Assembly: GCA_018883065.1 (NCBI GenBank)
Contig: VEQT01000002.1
Span: 31,423 to 95,422, forward strand
Reading direction: 5' to 3'
Origin: Flavobacterium sp.
Lineage (GTDB): Bacteria; Bacteroidota; Bacteroidia; Flavobacteriales; Flavobacteriaceae
DNA length: 64,000 nt
The position numbers and the translations under genes are program-made. Within the stretch, counting starts at the first letter, position 1. Every line of letters starts with the position of its first letter. The notes beneath the pieces are model-generated. The model searched no databases, was not told where the DNA came from, and worked only from the letters and a program-made list of their open reading frames with translations. Shown here one piece after another: positions 8,163-16,956 of the stretch.

Positions 8163-8834
8163 GTGGGAAGTAAAAATAAGTTAAAAAGATTTAAAGAAAA
8201 CGAAAACTTTAGCAATGTGTTTCAGCCTACCCGAGAAGAGGTGGTTGCCGATGCCTTTCCGTATAAAGGCCGCTGGTCCGATTTTTTTAAGAACAACAAC
8301 CCAATTGTGTTGGAATTAGGCTGTGGAAAAGGCGAATACAGTGTGGGCTTGGCCGAGCGGTATCCCAATAAAAACTTCATCGGTATCGACATAAAAGGTG
8401 CTCGATTTTGGCGAGGTGCAAAGACTGCAGTAGAAAGTGGCATGCACAATGTAGCCTTTGTGCGCACCCAAATCGAATTGATTGATCACTTGTTTAATGG
8501 CGGAGAAGTAGCCGAAATTTGGATTACCTTTCCTGATCCGCAAATCAAATACAAGCGCACCAAACACCGCATGACCAATTCGGTTTTTTTGCAGTTGTAT
8601 AAAAAAATCTTGCAGCCCGCTGGTGTTGTACACCTTAAAACAGACAGCGAATTTATGCATGGATACACCCTTGGGTTATTGCACGGCGAAGGACACGAAG
8701 TAGAGTATGCCAACCATAATATATATAAAAATGAAGGTAGTCCGGCCGAAGTTACGTCGATTCAAACTTTCTATGAAAAACAATATTTGGAAATAAACAA
8801 AGCAATTACGTATATTCGTTTCAAAATCAAATAG
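8163..8834 (+). CDS. trmB: tRNA (guanine-N7-)-methyltransferase
   Basis: TrmB methylates G46 in the variable loop of tRNAs using S-adenosylmethionine. The 223-residue protein has the SAM-binding motif LELGCGKGEYS (about 50-60), the acidic end of the second strand FIGIDIKGAR, and the family signature WITFPDPQIKYKRTKHR (about 123-139). It ends with the T-x-Y/F-E segment TSIQTFYEKQYL. Length is typical. A GTG start codon is used. It begins a tight three-gene run: the LysE-type exporter starts on the base after its stop, and the alkyltransferase-like gene follows in the same way. Confidence 0.95.
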   Translation: MGSKNKLKRFKENENFSNVFQPTREEVVADAFPYKGRWSDFFKNNNPIVLELGCGKGEYSVGLAERYPNKNFIGIDIKGARFWRGAKTAVESGMHNVAFVRTQIELIDHLFNGGEVAEIWITFPDPQIKYKRTKHRMTNSVFLQLYKKILQPAGVVHLKTDSEFMHGYTLGLLHGEGHEVEYANHNIYKNEGSPAEVTSIQTFYEKQYLEINKAITYIRFKIK

Positions 8835-9470
8835 ATGACTGTGTTTTTTTCGTTTATCGCAGGCTATTTAGCAGCATTTGTGGGGATTTTTCCGCCAGGT
8901 TTAATCAACATGACCGCCGCCAAAATTAGTTTGGAGGACGGAAAATCACGCGCAATGGGCTTTGTTTCTGGCGCATTGGTAATAATCGCTGTACAAGCAT
9001 TTATCTCGGTGTACGGTGCAAGATACATAGACAGCCACCATGAAATTGATTTGATTTTGCGTGAAATCGGCTTAGTGATTTTTACCCTAGCCAGTATCTA
9101 TTTTTTCTTTTTGGCAAAAAAGCCCCAACTTGTCTCTCAAAATGCCTTAGTCAAAAAAACGAGCCGCTCTGCTTTTTTATTGGGCTTGTTTATTTCGGCC
9201 ATCAATTTATTCCCTATTCCGTATTATGTCATCGTAAGTATAGCCTTGGCTTCCTATAGGTTGTTTGGTTTTCAAACAGCCGAGATTTATGGTTTGGTAC
9301 TGGGTATTTTATTGGGATCCTTAACAGTATTTTACGCCTATGTAGTAGTATTTAATCGGTTGCGATCCAAAACCGATTACTTGATCCGCAATATGAATGT
9401 CATTATGGGCAGTATTACTTCAGTAGTTTCTTTACTCACCTTATATCAAGTGGTAAAATATTATTGCTAA
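8835..9470 (+). CDS. LysE/RhtB-family exporter
   Basis: This 211-residue protein has about six hydrophobic segments. The N-terminal one carries the family pattern GIFPPGLINMTAAKISLEDGK (Pro-Gly in the first helix followed by a conserved basic turn). It is an inner-membrane exporter of small solutes, typically amino acids; the substrate is not predictable. The start codon follows the trmB stop without a gap and its stop abuts the next start, so all three genes are translated from one message. Confidence 0.85.
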   Translation: MTVFFSFIAGYLAAFVGIFPPGLINMTAAKISLEDGKSRAMGFVSGALVIIAVQAFISVYGARYIDSHHEIDLILREIGLVIFTLASIYFFFLAKKPQLVSQNALVKKTSRSAFLLGLFISAINLFPIPYYVIVSIALASYRLFGFQTAEIYGLVLGILLGSLTVFYAYVVVFNRLRSKTDYLIRNMNVIMGSITSVVSLLTLYQVVKYYC

Positions 9471-9815
9471 ATGAAGCACGATTCATCCCTTCCCGAACTT
9501 TCATTTTTTGAACGCGTATACCAAGTTGCTCGTCAAATACCGCTTGGGAAAGTAACCTCTTACGGCGCCATTGCTAAAGCCATTGGATCAGCTCAATCGG
9601 CACGCATGGTTGGTTATGCCATGAACGCCTCACATGCTTTGCCAGATGTGCCTGCTCATCGCGTGGTCAATAGAAACGGATTGCTCACGGGTAAGCATCA
9701 TTTTCAAGGAACTTCACTCATGCAACAATTGCTCGAAAACGAAGGAATTACCGTGGTAAACAATCAAATTGTAGCCTTCGAAAAGCATTTTTGGCAGCCG
9801 GAAATACAGCGCTAA
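9471..9815 (+). CDS. alkyltransferase-like protein (MGMT family, no active-site Cys)
   Basis: The 114-residue protein corresponds to the DNA-binding half of O6-alkylguanine-DNA alkyltransferase. FERVYQVARQIPLGKVTSYGAIA is the helix-turn-helix entry and ALPDVPAHRVVNRNG is the active-site loop. In true alkyltransferases the loop reads PCHRV; here Cys is replaced by Ala (PAHRV), so the protein cannot accept an alkyl group. It should instead act like Atl proteins, which bind O6-alkylguanine, flip it out and recruit nucleotide excision repair. Length matches that subfamily. It is the last gene of the trmB run. Confidence 0.88.
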   Translation: MKHDSSLPELSFFERVYQVARQIPLGKVTSYGAIAKAIGSAQSARMVGYAMNASHALPDVPAHRVVNRNGLLTGKHHFQGTSLMQQLLENEGITVVNNQIVAFEKHFWQPEIQR

Positions 9816-9935
9816 TTCGCTACTATTTTCCCTCTTATTCCGCTGAAACTTTTGTGTTTCAGGTATATGCATTTCAACTTTTCAACCTATATTTGTGTTC
9901 GAAAATTTTGAGCACTAATGCGAAGTTTTCTTCCT

Positions 9936-11072
9936 ATGAAATTAGACAGAAAAGAAATTTTAAAAGCCCTAGAATCCATATCAATTGCCGGCGAAGGTAA
10001 AAATATGGTCGAAAGCGGAGCGGTACAAAATGTGGTGGTTTTTGGTGATGAAGTGGTGGTTGATTTAGTAATTAGTTCACCTGCTATGCACATTAAAAAG
10101 CGCGCCGAAGACGACATTAAAAAACGGATAAATGAACAGTTTCCGTCGGCAACTGTAGTAAAAATAAATACCAAAGTAGAAGCACCAGCTGCTGCAGCAT
10201 CACAATCAATTAAAGGCAAACCCATTCCCGGTATCAGCAATATAATTGCGGTGGCTTCTGGAAAAGGCGGCGTAGGAAAATCTACTGTTACGGCCAACTT
10301 GGCTGTTTCGTTGGCCAAGATGGGATTTTCAGTCGGGATTTTAGATGCCGATATTTATGGCCCGTCGATGCCTATTATGTTTGACGTAGAGAATGAAAAA
10401 CCCATTTCGATTGAGGTGGATGGAAAATCAAAAATGAAACCGATTGAAAGCTACGAAATCAAATTGCTTTCCATTGGGTTTTTTACGGCACCCAGTCAAG
10501 CGGTAATTTGGCGCGGTCCTATGGCGGCCAAAGCGCTAACCCAAATGATCTTTGATGCCGATTGGGGTCAATTGGATTTTATGTTAATTGACTTGCCTCC
10601 AGGAACCGGCGATATACATTTGTCAATTATGCAATCGTTGCCAATTACTGGTGCAGTTGTGGTTAGCACTCCACAAGCGGTAGCACTTGCCGATGCCAGA
10701 AAAGGCGTTTCGATGTTTTTATCCGAGAGCATCAACATTCCGATTTTGGGAATAGTTGAAAACATGGCTTATTTTACCCCTGAAGAGTTGCCCAATAACA
10801 AGTATTATATTTTTGGACAAGAAGGCGCTCAGCAATTGGCCGATGATTTAGCAGTACCCTTTTTGGGTGAAGTGCCTTTGGTGCAGTCGGTGCGCGAAGC
10901 GGGGGATATTGGACGACCTGCTGCTATGCAAGACAACTCAATCATAGCAAATGTCTTTGAAACCATAACCCGAAATGTGGTTCAGCAAGTGGTGCATCGC
11001 AACGAAGCTTTACCCCCAACCGAAGCAATCAAAATTACAACTATGGCCGGTTGTTCGGCTGTTAAAAAATAA
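9936..11072 (+). CDS. Mrp/ApbC-type P-loop ATPase, iron-sulfur cluster carrier family
   Basis: From ATG 9936 the protein has 378 residues. A MIP18-like N-terminal domain (about 1-80) is followed by a linker rich in Ala and the deviant Walker A GKGGVGKST (about 109-117). Other motifs include DADIYGPSMP, IDLPPGTGD and ILGIVENMAYF. Mrp proteins bind and transfer Fe-S clusters. Strikingly, the CxxC motif usually found after NMAYF is absent, and the only Cys is in the tail (MAGCSAVKK). An upstream ATG at 9918 adds six residues with no match to the family. A TATATTTG -7 box lies at 9888-9895. A NifU-type gene follows 33 bases later. Confidence 0.9.
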   Translation: MKLDRKEILKALESISIAGEGKNMVESGAVQNVVVFGDEVVVDLVISSPAMHIKKRAEDDIKKRINEQFPSATVVKINTKVEAPAAAASQSIKGKPIPGISNIIAVASGKGGVGKSTVTANLAVSLAKMGFSVGILDADIYGPSMPIMFDVENEKPISIEVDGKSKMKPIESYEIKLLSIGFFTAPSQAVIWRGPMAAKALTQMIFDADWGQLDFMLIDLPPGTGDIHLSIMQSLPITGAVVVSTPQAVALADARKGVSMFLSESINIPILGIVENMAYFTPEELPNNKYYIFGQEGAQQLADDLAVPFLGEVPLVQSVREAGDIGRPAAMQDNSIIANVFETITRNVVQQVVHRNEALPPTEAIKITTMAGCSAVKK

Positions 11073-11105
11073 TAAAGTCCAACTAATAACCAAAAGGCGT
11101 AGACT

Positions 11106-11345
11106 ATGAACCACGAACAATTGACCGAGAATGTACTGAAAGCACTCGACGAAATTAGACCTTTTCTCAATTCAGATGGAGGAGACATATCCTTGGTTTC
11201 TATCGAAGAGAATAAGCATGTAAAAGTGCGGTTAGAAGGCGCTTGCATCAGCTGTAGTGTTAACCAAATGACGTTAAGAGCGGGTGTGGAGACCACCATT
11301 AAAAAATATGCTCCGCAAATTGAGACCGTAGAGAACATCTCCTAG
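11106..11345 (+). CDS. Nfu-type iron-sulfur scaffold protein
   Basis: The 79-residue protein is essentially one NifU C-terminal domain. LNSDGGDISLVSIEE leads to the cluster-binding motif EGACISCSVNQMTLRAGVE, with Cys 47 and Cys 50, and then the closing helix. Such proteins hold a 4Fe-4S cluster between two subunits and pass it to apoproteins. It sits between the Mrp ATPase and the ferredoxin reductase/ferredoxin pair, consistent with a cluster maturation and electron supply unit. It could partner the CxxC-less Mrp protein. Confidence 0.93.
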   Translation: MNHEQLTENVLKALDEIRPFLNSDGGDISLVSIEENKHVKVRLEGACISCSVNQMTLRAGVETTIKKYAPQIETVENIS

Positions 11346-11414
11346 GTTACGGAATATTTATTGTAGTACAAATCCCAGCGAGTCTTCTTCTACGCTGTTT
11401 CGAAATTGAATAAG

Positions 11415-12467
11415 ATGATTCAAACAGATATATTAATTATTGGCGCCGGACCTACCGGACTCTTTACCGTATTTGAAGCGGGATTGCTCAAATTAAAATG
11501 CCATTTAATTGATGCACTGCCACAGCCTGGCGGACAATTGGCTGAATTATACCCTAAAAAACCCATATTTGATATTCCGGGTTATCCCTCGGTTTTAGCC
11601 GGAGAATTAGTAACTAATTTGATGGAACAAATCAAGCAATTTGAGCCCGGTTTCACCTTGGCTGAAACTGCCGAAACCATAGATAAACTGGACGACGGCA
11701 CCTTTGTTGTTACCACCAACAAAGGAACCCAACATCAAGCCAAAGCGGTTGCAATTGCCGGCGGTTTGGGCACTTTTGAACCCCGTAAGCCCTTGATTGA
11801 AGGGATAGAAAATTACGAAGAACGCGGCGTAGAATATTTTGTAAAAGACCCCGAATTATTTCGAAATAAAAAGATTGTGATTGCCGGAGGTGGAGATTCT
11901 GCCTTGGATTGGAGTATCTTCTTGGCTGATGTGGCTTCGCAAGTAACCTTGGTGCACCGCCGAAACGAATTTCGAGGCGCCTTGGATTCGGTAGAGAAGG
12001 TGCAAGAATTAAAGAAAAGCGGTAAAATAAATTTAATTACGCCTGCCGAGGTTGTAGCGATTCAAGGCGATGGGCATTTGCAATCCATCACCCTAGAAAA
12101 CGAAGGCGTACAGCAAGTATTGGAAACGGATTACTTTATTCCCTTATTTGGACTAACGCCCAAGTTGGGTGCCATTGCCAATTGGGGATTGGAAATTGAG
12201 AAAAACGCCATCAAAGTTGATAATGCTCTCGATTACCAAACTAACATTCCCGGCATTTATGCCATTGGCGATGTGAATACCTATCCGGGCAAATTAAAAC
12301 TCATTTTGTGCGGATTTCACGAGGCTACACTCATGTGCCAAAGTGTCTACCAACGCTTAAATCCGGGTAAAAAATACGTACTTAAATACACTACGGTTTC
12401 TGGTGTGGATGGCTTTGACGGCACCCGCAAGGAAGCTGAGAAAGCAGTAGTCAAATCGATAGATTAA
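11415..12467 (+). CDS. ferredoxin-NADP reductase of the thioredoxin-reductase-like type
   Basis: From ATG 11415 the 350-residue flavoprotein begins IQTDILIIGAGPTGLFT, the FAD-binding Rossmann motif. A second dinucleotide-binding site, KIVIAGGGDSALDW (about 155-168), serves NAD(P)H. The C-terminal FAD motif GIYAIGDVNTYPG is present. The CxxC redox pair of thioredoxin reductases is missing, as in YumC-type ferredoxin-NADP reductases. The adjoining gene, two bases downstream, encodes a 2Fe-2S ferredoxin, which is the obvious redox partner. A TTG codon at 11406 would add three residues but the ATG is preferred. Confidence 0.88.
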   Translation: MIQTDILIIGAGPTGLFTVFEAGLLKLKCHLIDALPQPGGQLAELYPKKPIFDIPGYPSVLAGELVTNLMEQIKQFEPGFTLAETAETIDKLDDGTFVVTTNKGTQHQAKAVAIAGGLGTFEPRKPLIEGIENYEERGVEYFVKDPELFRNKKIVIAGGGDSALDWSIFLADVASQVTLVHRRNEFRGALDSVEKVQELKKSGKINLITPAEVVAIQGDGHLQSITLENEGVQQVLETDYFIPLFGLTPKLGAIANWGLEIEKNAIKVDNALDYQTNIPGIYAIGDVNTYPGKLKLILCGFHEATLMCQSVYQRLNPGKKYVLKYTTVSGVDGFDGTRKEAEKAVVKSID

Positions 12468-12469
12468 AG

Positions 12470-12796
12470 ATGGATATTACGCTTAAAATTACCGACAGAA
12501 ACGGACAAGTGCACGAAGTACAAGCACCTACTGACATGAATATGAACATCATGGAGTTGGTCCGCGCCTATGAAATTGCTGAAGAAGGCACCATTGGCAT
12601 TTGCGGCGGCATGGCCATGTGTGCGTCTTGTCAATGTTATGTAATGAATGAAGTAGAATTGCCTGAAAAATCAGACGAAGAAGAGGCGATGCTTTCAGAA
12701 GCTTTTCACGTAAAACCCAATAGCCGATTGGGTTGTCAAATTCAACTTACCGAAGAGATCAACGGGCTAGAAATAGAATTGGCTCCCGAATCTTAA
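12470..12796 (+). CDS. 2Fe-2S ferredoxin, adrenodoxin type
   Basis: The 108-residue protein shows the adrenodoxin-type cluster motif: Cys 45, 51 and 54 in GICGGMAMCASC and a fourth ligand at Cys 89 in SRLGCQIQL. An extra Cys lies at position 56. The acidic stretch SDEEEAM between the third and fourth ligands matches the partner-binding helix of these ferredoxins. It follows the reductase by two bases, so the two form an NAD(P)H-to-ferredoxin electron transfer unit. Likely consumers include Fe-S assembly or monooxygenase systems elsewhere in the genome. Confidence 0.93.
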   Translation: MDITLKITDRNGQVHEVQAPTDMNMNIMELVRAYEIAEEGTIGICGGMAMCASCQCYVMNEVELPEKSDEEEAMLSEAFHVKPNSRLGCQIQLTEEINGLEIELAPES

Positions 12797-12822
12797 TCCA
12801 AGTTTTCCACAAACTTTTGTAT

Positions 12823-13524
12823 TTATTGACCGAGTACCGTAATGGCCTTGGGTAAAATTCGTTCTACAAATTGCGCATAAGCCAATTCCGATGGATGCAA
12901 ACCATCTGCAGCTACAAGTGCTGGATTCGCTAATCCTTGTTGAGTGATGTCGGTAATGTAAACAAATTCAATTTGATTTTGAGTGCAATAATTTTGCGCA
13001 AATGTATTGTAGGCATTGAGTTCAGTTGTAATATCTGTTGCGCCTTGTCCAAAGGGCGTATAGGCATAATCGGGAATCGAAACGACAATTACATTTGATT
13101 TATCGCCTTTGGCCAATTGAATCGCTTTTTGTACCAATGCCGGAAACTCTTGTTCATACAGCGAAAAAGGTTTGTCTTGGTATTGGTTGTTTACGCCGAT
13201 TAATAAGGTCACCAAATCAAAATTGGTAGACGGATTGGCCAGATTAATTTCAGAAAGTAGATTGGTAGTCGTCCATCCCGTTTTGGCAATGACTTGTAAC
13301 AGAAAAGGATTGTTTGGGTAGGTGGTTTGTATGCGTGACTTTAATTGTTCGGGAAATCTACACGTGGTGCATACACTTTGTCCAATGGTATAGCTGTCGC
13401 CCAATGCCAAATAATTGATTTGTTTGGTGAATGGGTTGTCAACATAATACGGAAGCGTTTGTTCGGGACTGCAACTGCTAAGCCAAAAACTTACAAATAA
13501 TAAAATTTTTTGCGGCCACTGCAT
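12823..13524 (-). CDS. SGNH/GDSL-family hydrolase, lipoprotein
   Basis: From ATG 13524 the protein has 233 residues and a lipoprotein signal peptide ending FWLSSC-S. A TTG at 13545 would add seven residues ahead of it. Block I is YLALGDSYTIGQ with the nucleophilic Ser, block III is LLIGVNNQY with the oxyanion Asn, and block V is DGLHPSELAYAQF with the catalytic Asp and His. This is a cell-envelope esterase or lipase-like enzyme; the substrate is not predictable. It converges on the ferredoxin gene with a 26-base gap and lies 32 bases downstream of the DUF3050 gene stop in the same direction. Confidence 0.88.
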   Translation of the reverse strand: MQWPQKILLFVSFWLSSCSPEQTLPYYVDNPFTKQINYLALGDSYTIGQSVCTTCRFPEQLKSRIQTTYPNNPFLLQVIAKTGWTTTNLLSEINLANPSTNFDLVTLLIGVNNQYQDKPFSLYEQEFPALVQKAIQLAKGDKSNVIVVSIPDYAYTPFGQGATDITTELNAYNTFAQNYCTQNQIEFVYITDITQQGLANPALVAADGLHPSELAYAQFVERILPKAITVLGQ

Positions 13525-13556
13525 ACGTTGATAAATTAACTTCAAATATGAGTGTT

Positions 13557-14339
13557 TTATGCAAGTTCGAGCTGCATCATTATTTTCTCTTCAATCGCAT
13601 TCCAAAGTCCCAATCGTTTGTCTAAGGCTTCGGCCGAGGTTTGGGCCACTTCTTCCCATTTTTGCGCATCAGATCCACACAATTCAGTGATCATTTGCAT
13701 CGCCATCGGACCATGCTCATCGGCATCCAATTCGATGTGGCGTTCAAAATAATAAATCAATTTGCTCAAATCGGTTTCGGGAAAATTGGTTTGAAAATTA
13801 CGTAAGATTTCAGTAAACATACTGGGGATTAAATCTTCCCGGCCAAAAGTAAAGGCAGCCGCAATAGTGTGGGCTTTCCCTTCTTCAATAACACGAAATG
13901 TAAAACTCAGAAATTCTTTTACCTTGGGGTGTAAATCTGCCGATTTTATGGCCACAAAAATATTTTGGGTGCGTTGTACAGTATCTAAAAATGAAGTGAT
14001 ATTAGCCGTTGAGGCGCCGCATTGTTGCATGGCGTCCAAATACATTTCAAAATGACTTTGTCGGCTTCCGTCCATGGCCAAATCAGTTTCTTCGGCCACC
14101 ACAATCTCATTTATCAAATAGCGTAAGGCCGGATTTCCAATTGGCATCCAAGGTGTGCTCGTGCAAGTAAGTTTAATTTGAAGTGCTTTAAGCAACGACA
14201 TAAAATCCCAAACGGCATAAATGTGCTGTTCCAAGAAAACATGCAAATCGGCAATGGTTTGCACTTTTTGGTAGAGTGAATGCTGAATTAATGCGTCTTT
14301 TTGGGGTTGAATTTGCAGGTTTATGCGAGAAATTTCCAT
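13557..14339 (-). CDS. DUF3050 protein, heme-oxygenase-like fold
   Basis: The 260-residue protein matches the DUF3050 family. Conserved segments are LEQHIYAVWDFMSLLKALQ near residue 35, NEIVVAEETDLA near 75, FTFGREDLIPSMF near 165 and the Glu/His/Asp helix YFERHIELDADEHGPMA near 195. The helices with Glu and His resemble the metal-binding helices of heme-oxygenase-like diiron oxidases, so an oxidase role is possible but unproven. No signal peptide; cytoplasmic. It is followed by the SGNH hydrolase gene. Confidence 0.8.
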   Translation of the reverse strand: MEISRINLQIQPQKDALIQHSLYQKVQTIADLHVFLEQHIYAVWDFMSLLKALQIKLTCTSTPWMPIGNPALRYLINEIVVAEETDLAMDGSRQSHFEMYLDAMQQCGASTANITSFLDTVQRTQNIFVAIKSADLHPKVKEFLSFTFRVIEEGKAHTIAAAFTFGREDLIPSMFTEILRNFQTNFPETDLSKLIYYFERHIELDADEHGPMAMQMITELCGSDAQKWEEVAQTSAEALDKRLGLWNAIEEKIMMQLELA

Positions 14340-14429
14340 GGAATATATTTTGCCGTAAAAGTAAATAAGCTCCCCTTTTCAGTGAAGCTTATTTTGTGAT
14401 TTTAGGTATTTTTTAATACTTGTTGACGC

Positions 14430-15608
14430 TTATTTAAAGGCAGGAATTCCTGTAATATCGGCCCCTGTTATTAGCAAATGAATGTCGTGTGTTCCTTCAT
14501 AAGTTATCACTGACTCTAAGTTCATGCTGTGGCGCATGATCGAGTATTCGCCAGTAATTCCCATTCCACCCAAAATTTGGCGGGCTTCACGAGCGATGTG
14601 TATTGCCATTTCAACATTGTTGCGTTTGGCCATTGAGATTTGAGCCGTAGTCGCTCTTCCTTCGTTGCGCAACACACCCAAACGCCAAGTTAACAACTGC
14701 GCTTTGGTGATTTCGGTAATCATTTCGGCCAATTTTTTTTGTTGCAATTGGGTTCCAGCTATCGGCTTGTCAAACTGGATACGCTCTTTGGCATAACGCA
14801 AAGCGGTGTCATAACAATCCATGGCAGCACCAATGGCACCCCAAGCGATACCGTAACGAGCTGAATCTAAACACTGCATGGGCGCACCCAATCCAGTTTT
14901 GCCCGGCATTAGGTTTTCTTTTGGAACCTTAACGTTGTTAAACACCAATTCCCCAGTCGCTGAGGCACGAAGTGACCATTTGTTGTGTGTTTCTGGCGTG
15001 GTAAATCCTTCCATGCCGCGTTCTACAATGAGTCCGTGAATTCTTCCTTCTTCGTTTTTAGCCCAAACTACAGCGATATCAGCAAATGGGGCATTCGAGA
15101 TCCACATTTTGGCGCCGTTCAACAAATAATGATCGCCCATGTCTTTAAAGTTACTGGTCATGCCACTTGGATTTGAGCCATGATCAGGTTCAGTTAAGCC
15201 AAAACAACCCATCATTTCACCGGTAGCCAACTTGGGTAAATATTTCATGCGTTGTTCTTCTGTTCCAAATTTCCAGATTGGATACATCACCAAAGATGAT
15301 TGTACCGATGAGGTAGATCGAACACCCGAATCACCGCGTTCAATTTCTTGCATGATTAAACCATAGGAAATCTGATCTAAACCAGCACCACCATATTCTT
15401 CTGGAATATAGGGACCAAAGCCGCCAATTTCTCCTAATCCTTTGATGATTTGTTTAGGAAATTCTGCGCGTTGGGCATAGTCTTCAATAATGGGAGAAAC
15501 TTCACGCTTTACCCAAGCACGTGCTGAATCGCGCACCAATTTGTGTTCGTCAGTTAATAGATCGTCTAAGTTGTAATAATCAGGAGCTTGAAATAAATCA
15601 GGTTTCAT
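14430..15608 (-). CDS. gcdH: glutaryl-CoA dehydrogenase-like acyl-CoA dehydrogenase
   Basis: The 392-residue flavoprotein is strongly similar along its length to human glutaryl-CoA dehydrogenase. It shares RSTSSVQSSLVMYPI (substrate-binding Arg/Ser loop), GCFGLTEPDHGSNPSGM, KWSLRASATGE, CLDSARYGIAWG and MNLESVITYEGTHDIH, with the catalytic base at about Glu 371. The enzyme oxidises and decarboxylates glutaryl-CoA to crotonyl-CoA in lysine and tryptophan breakdown, passing electrons to ETF. It is a single gene flanked by unrelated genes. A non-decarboxylating relative cannot be excluded, but the match to the human enzyme is close. Confidence 0.9.
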   Translation of the reverse strand: MKPDLFQAPDYYNLDDLLTDEHKLVRDSARAWVKREVSPIIEDYAQRAEFPKQIIKGLGEIGGFGPYIPEEYGGAGLDQISYGLIMQEIERGDSGVRSTSSVQSSLVMYPIWKFGTEEQRMKYLPKLATGEMMGCFGLTEPDHGSNPSGMTSNFKDMGDHYLLNGAKMWISNAPFADIAVVWAKNEEGRIHGLIVERGMEGFTTPETHNKWSLRASATGELVFNNVKVPKENLMPGKTGLGAPMQCLDSARYGIAWGAIGAAMDCYDTALRYAKERIQFDKPIAGTQLQQKKLAEMITEITKAQLLTWRLGVLRNEGRATTAQISMAKRNNVEMAIHIAREARQILGGMGITGEYSIMRHSMNLESVITYEGTHDIHLLITGADITGIPAFK

Positions 15609-15714
15609 AGGGTTTTTGATTAGTGTTGAACGAAATTTTGTTCGAAATCGTTTGCAAATTTAAGTAAACAAATTCGAGTTTTGAATGAACAGTAGTTATT
15701 TTTCGAGTGTTCCT

Positions 15715-16455
15715 TTAGTCCATCTTGAGGTAAAAATCTCGTGTAAGTGCGCTGTATTCAGGTGTGTATTGGTGTCGATCTTTTTCGATAACCAATTCGT
15801 TTGTGGGAATTTTAGCCAAGGTATTTCTGCTAAAAGCCAATAAACTGCGTACAATTGCAGTAGTCGGATTGCCTTTTACCCGGGTAATTTTGTAGGGGAA
15901 AAGTTGGTTTTGGGCACATAGTGCTATAAAACGTTCTTCTTCTTTAAAGGGAATAATTACAGCTAAAATACCTTCGTCGCTCAGCAACAAATCGGCGGCT
16001 TCAACCAATTCTTCAAAAGGTAGTGCGTCCTGAAATCGAGCCAAATCACGCGCAACGTCATTGGTTTTGAAGTCTTCACTATAAAAGGGTGGATTACAAA
16101 CAATAAGATCATAACAATTGGATTCGCCCACTTCTTCTTGCTCGGCTTTGGCTTCTTCTACCAATTCATCCAAAGCGGCATGGTAACAAAATAGCCGATC
16201 GCGCCAAGGTGATTGTTCAAAATTATCTACGGCTTGTTCGTAGGCATGTTCGTCAATTTCAAGCGCATCAATCTGAAAGGCAGAACTGCGTTGGGCCAAT
16301 TGTAAAGCAATCAATCCCGTACCAGCGCCAATGTCTAAAATGCTCTCGGGCATCAAATCAAGTGGTGTCCAAGCGCCAAGTAATACTCCGTCGGTGCCCA
16401 CTTTCATGGCAGTTTTGTCTTGATTGATGGAGAATTGTTTGAATTTAAAGTGCAT
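15715..16455 (-). CDS. tRNA1(Val) (adenine37-N6)-methyltransferase-like protein
   Basis: The preferred start is ATG 16455 (246 residues, FKFKQFSINQDKTAMKVGTDG). The frame stays open to 16503, but those extra codons come from the TTGGAATT repeat and are not protein-like. SAM-binding motif ILDIGAGTGLIALQLAQ (about 43-59) and the catalytic motif IVCNPPFYSEDF (about 110) identify a class I N6-methyltransferase of the TrmN6/YfiC family, which modifies A37 in tRNA-Val. Related HemK-like enzymes share the NPP motif, but the N-terminal KTAMKVGTDGVLLGAW segment is specific for this family. Confidence 0.88.
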   Translation of the reverse strand: MHFKFKQFSINQDKTAMKVGTDGVLLGAWTPLDLMPESILDIGAGTGLIALQLAQRSSAFQIDALEIDEHAYEQAVDNFEQSPWRDRLFCYHAALDELVEEAKAEQEEVGESNCYDLIVCNPPFYSEDFKTNDVARDLARFQDALPFEELVEAADLLLSDEGILAVIIPFKEEERFIALCAQNQLFPYKITRVKGNPTTAIVRSLLAFSRNTLAKIPTNELVIEKDRHQYTPEYSALTRDFYLKMD

Positions 16456-16456
16456 T

Positions 16457-16520
16457 TTAAAATTCCAATTAAAAAATTCCAAATTCCAAATTCCAAAATC
16501 CAAATTCCAAAAAAGGAATT
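16457..16520. repeat. AATTCCAA short tandem repeats upstream of trmN6-like gene
   Basis: About seven near-copies of AATTCCAA (some with inserted A runs or an AATCCAA variant) lie between the methyltransferase start and the end of the four-helix-bundle remnant. Similar words (TTTTGGAATTTT) reappear on the other side of the remnant at 16918-16960. The repeat probably accompanies the remnant. Confidence 0.7.
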
Positions 16521-16522
16521 AG

Positions 16523-16913
16523 TTATGAAATTTTCGTTTTATTTATAATTGCATAAAATATTTTTCTGATTTCTTCAACTTCGGTTAATAGAATTTCAGA
16601 TTGGTTTGAAAACATTGAATTCATTTCATGAAGTAACTTCAACCAGTATTTTGATTCTTTCGCTTCTTTTCTGGATATCTTTAATCGAAATACAAAATCT
16701 TTATCACCTAGTTTTTCGTTTGCTTCAATATAATTGGCTCCAATCGAACCAGAGGATCTTACAAGTTGTTTGCCGTCCTCAAGATTAGAAATTGTTTTAG
16801 GTAATTTAGAAATATAAATTCGGCAACTTTTAGCAAATTGAAAGGTGCGTTCTTCAAGGTTGTATATTTTTTCTATCTAATTTTTGTTTGGCTTTTATAG
16901 TTTTTAATGGCAT
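16523..16913 (-). pseudogene. four-helix-bundle protein (23S rRNA intervening-sequence protein family), frameshifted
   Basis: Read leftward, an ATG at 16913 opens MPLKTIKAKQKLD, but this frame stops 20 codons in. The rest continues in another frame as YNLEERTFQFAKSC, then ISNLEDGKQLVRSSGSIGAN, YIEANEKLGDKDFVFRLK and SRKEAKESKYWLKLLHE, ending at 16523. These blocks are characteristic of the small four-helix-bundle family. The total is 130 codons plus one base. A six-A run (complement of 16867-16872) lies exactly at the switch point; dropping one A restores DRKIYNLEERT. It is either a recent pseudogene or a homopolymer sequencing error. Role in the family is unclear. Confidence 0.75.
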
Positions 16914-16956
16914 ATATTGGTTTTTGGAATTTTATAGTTTGAATTTTGAAATTTTT

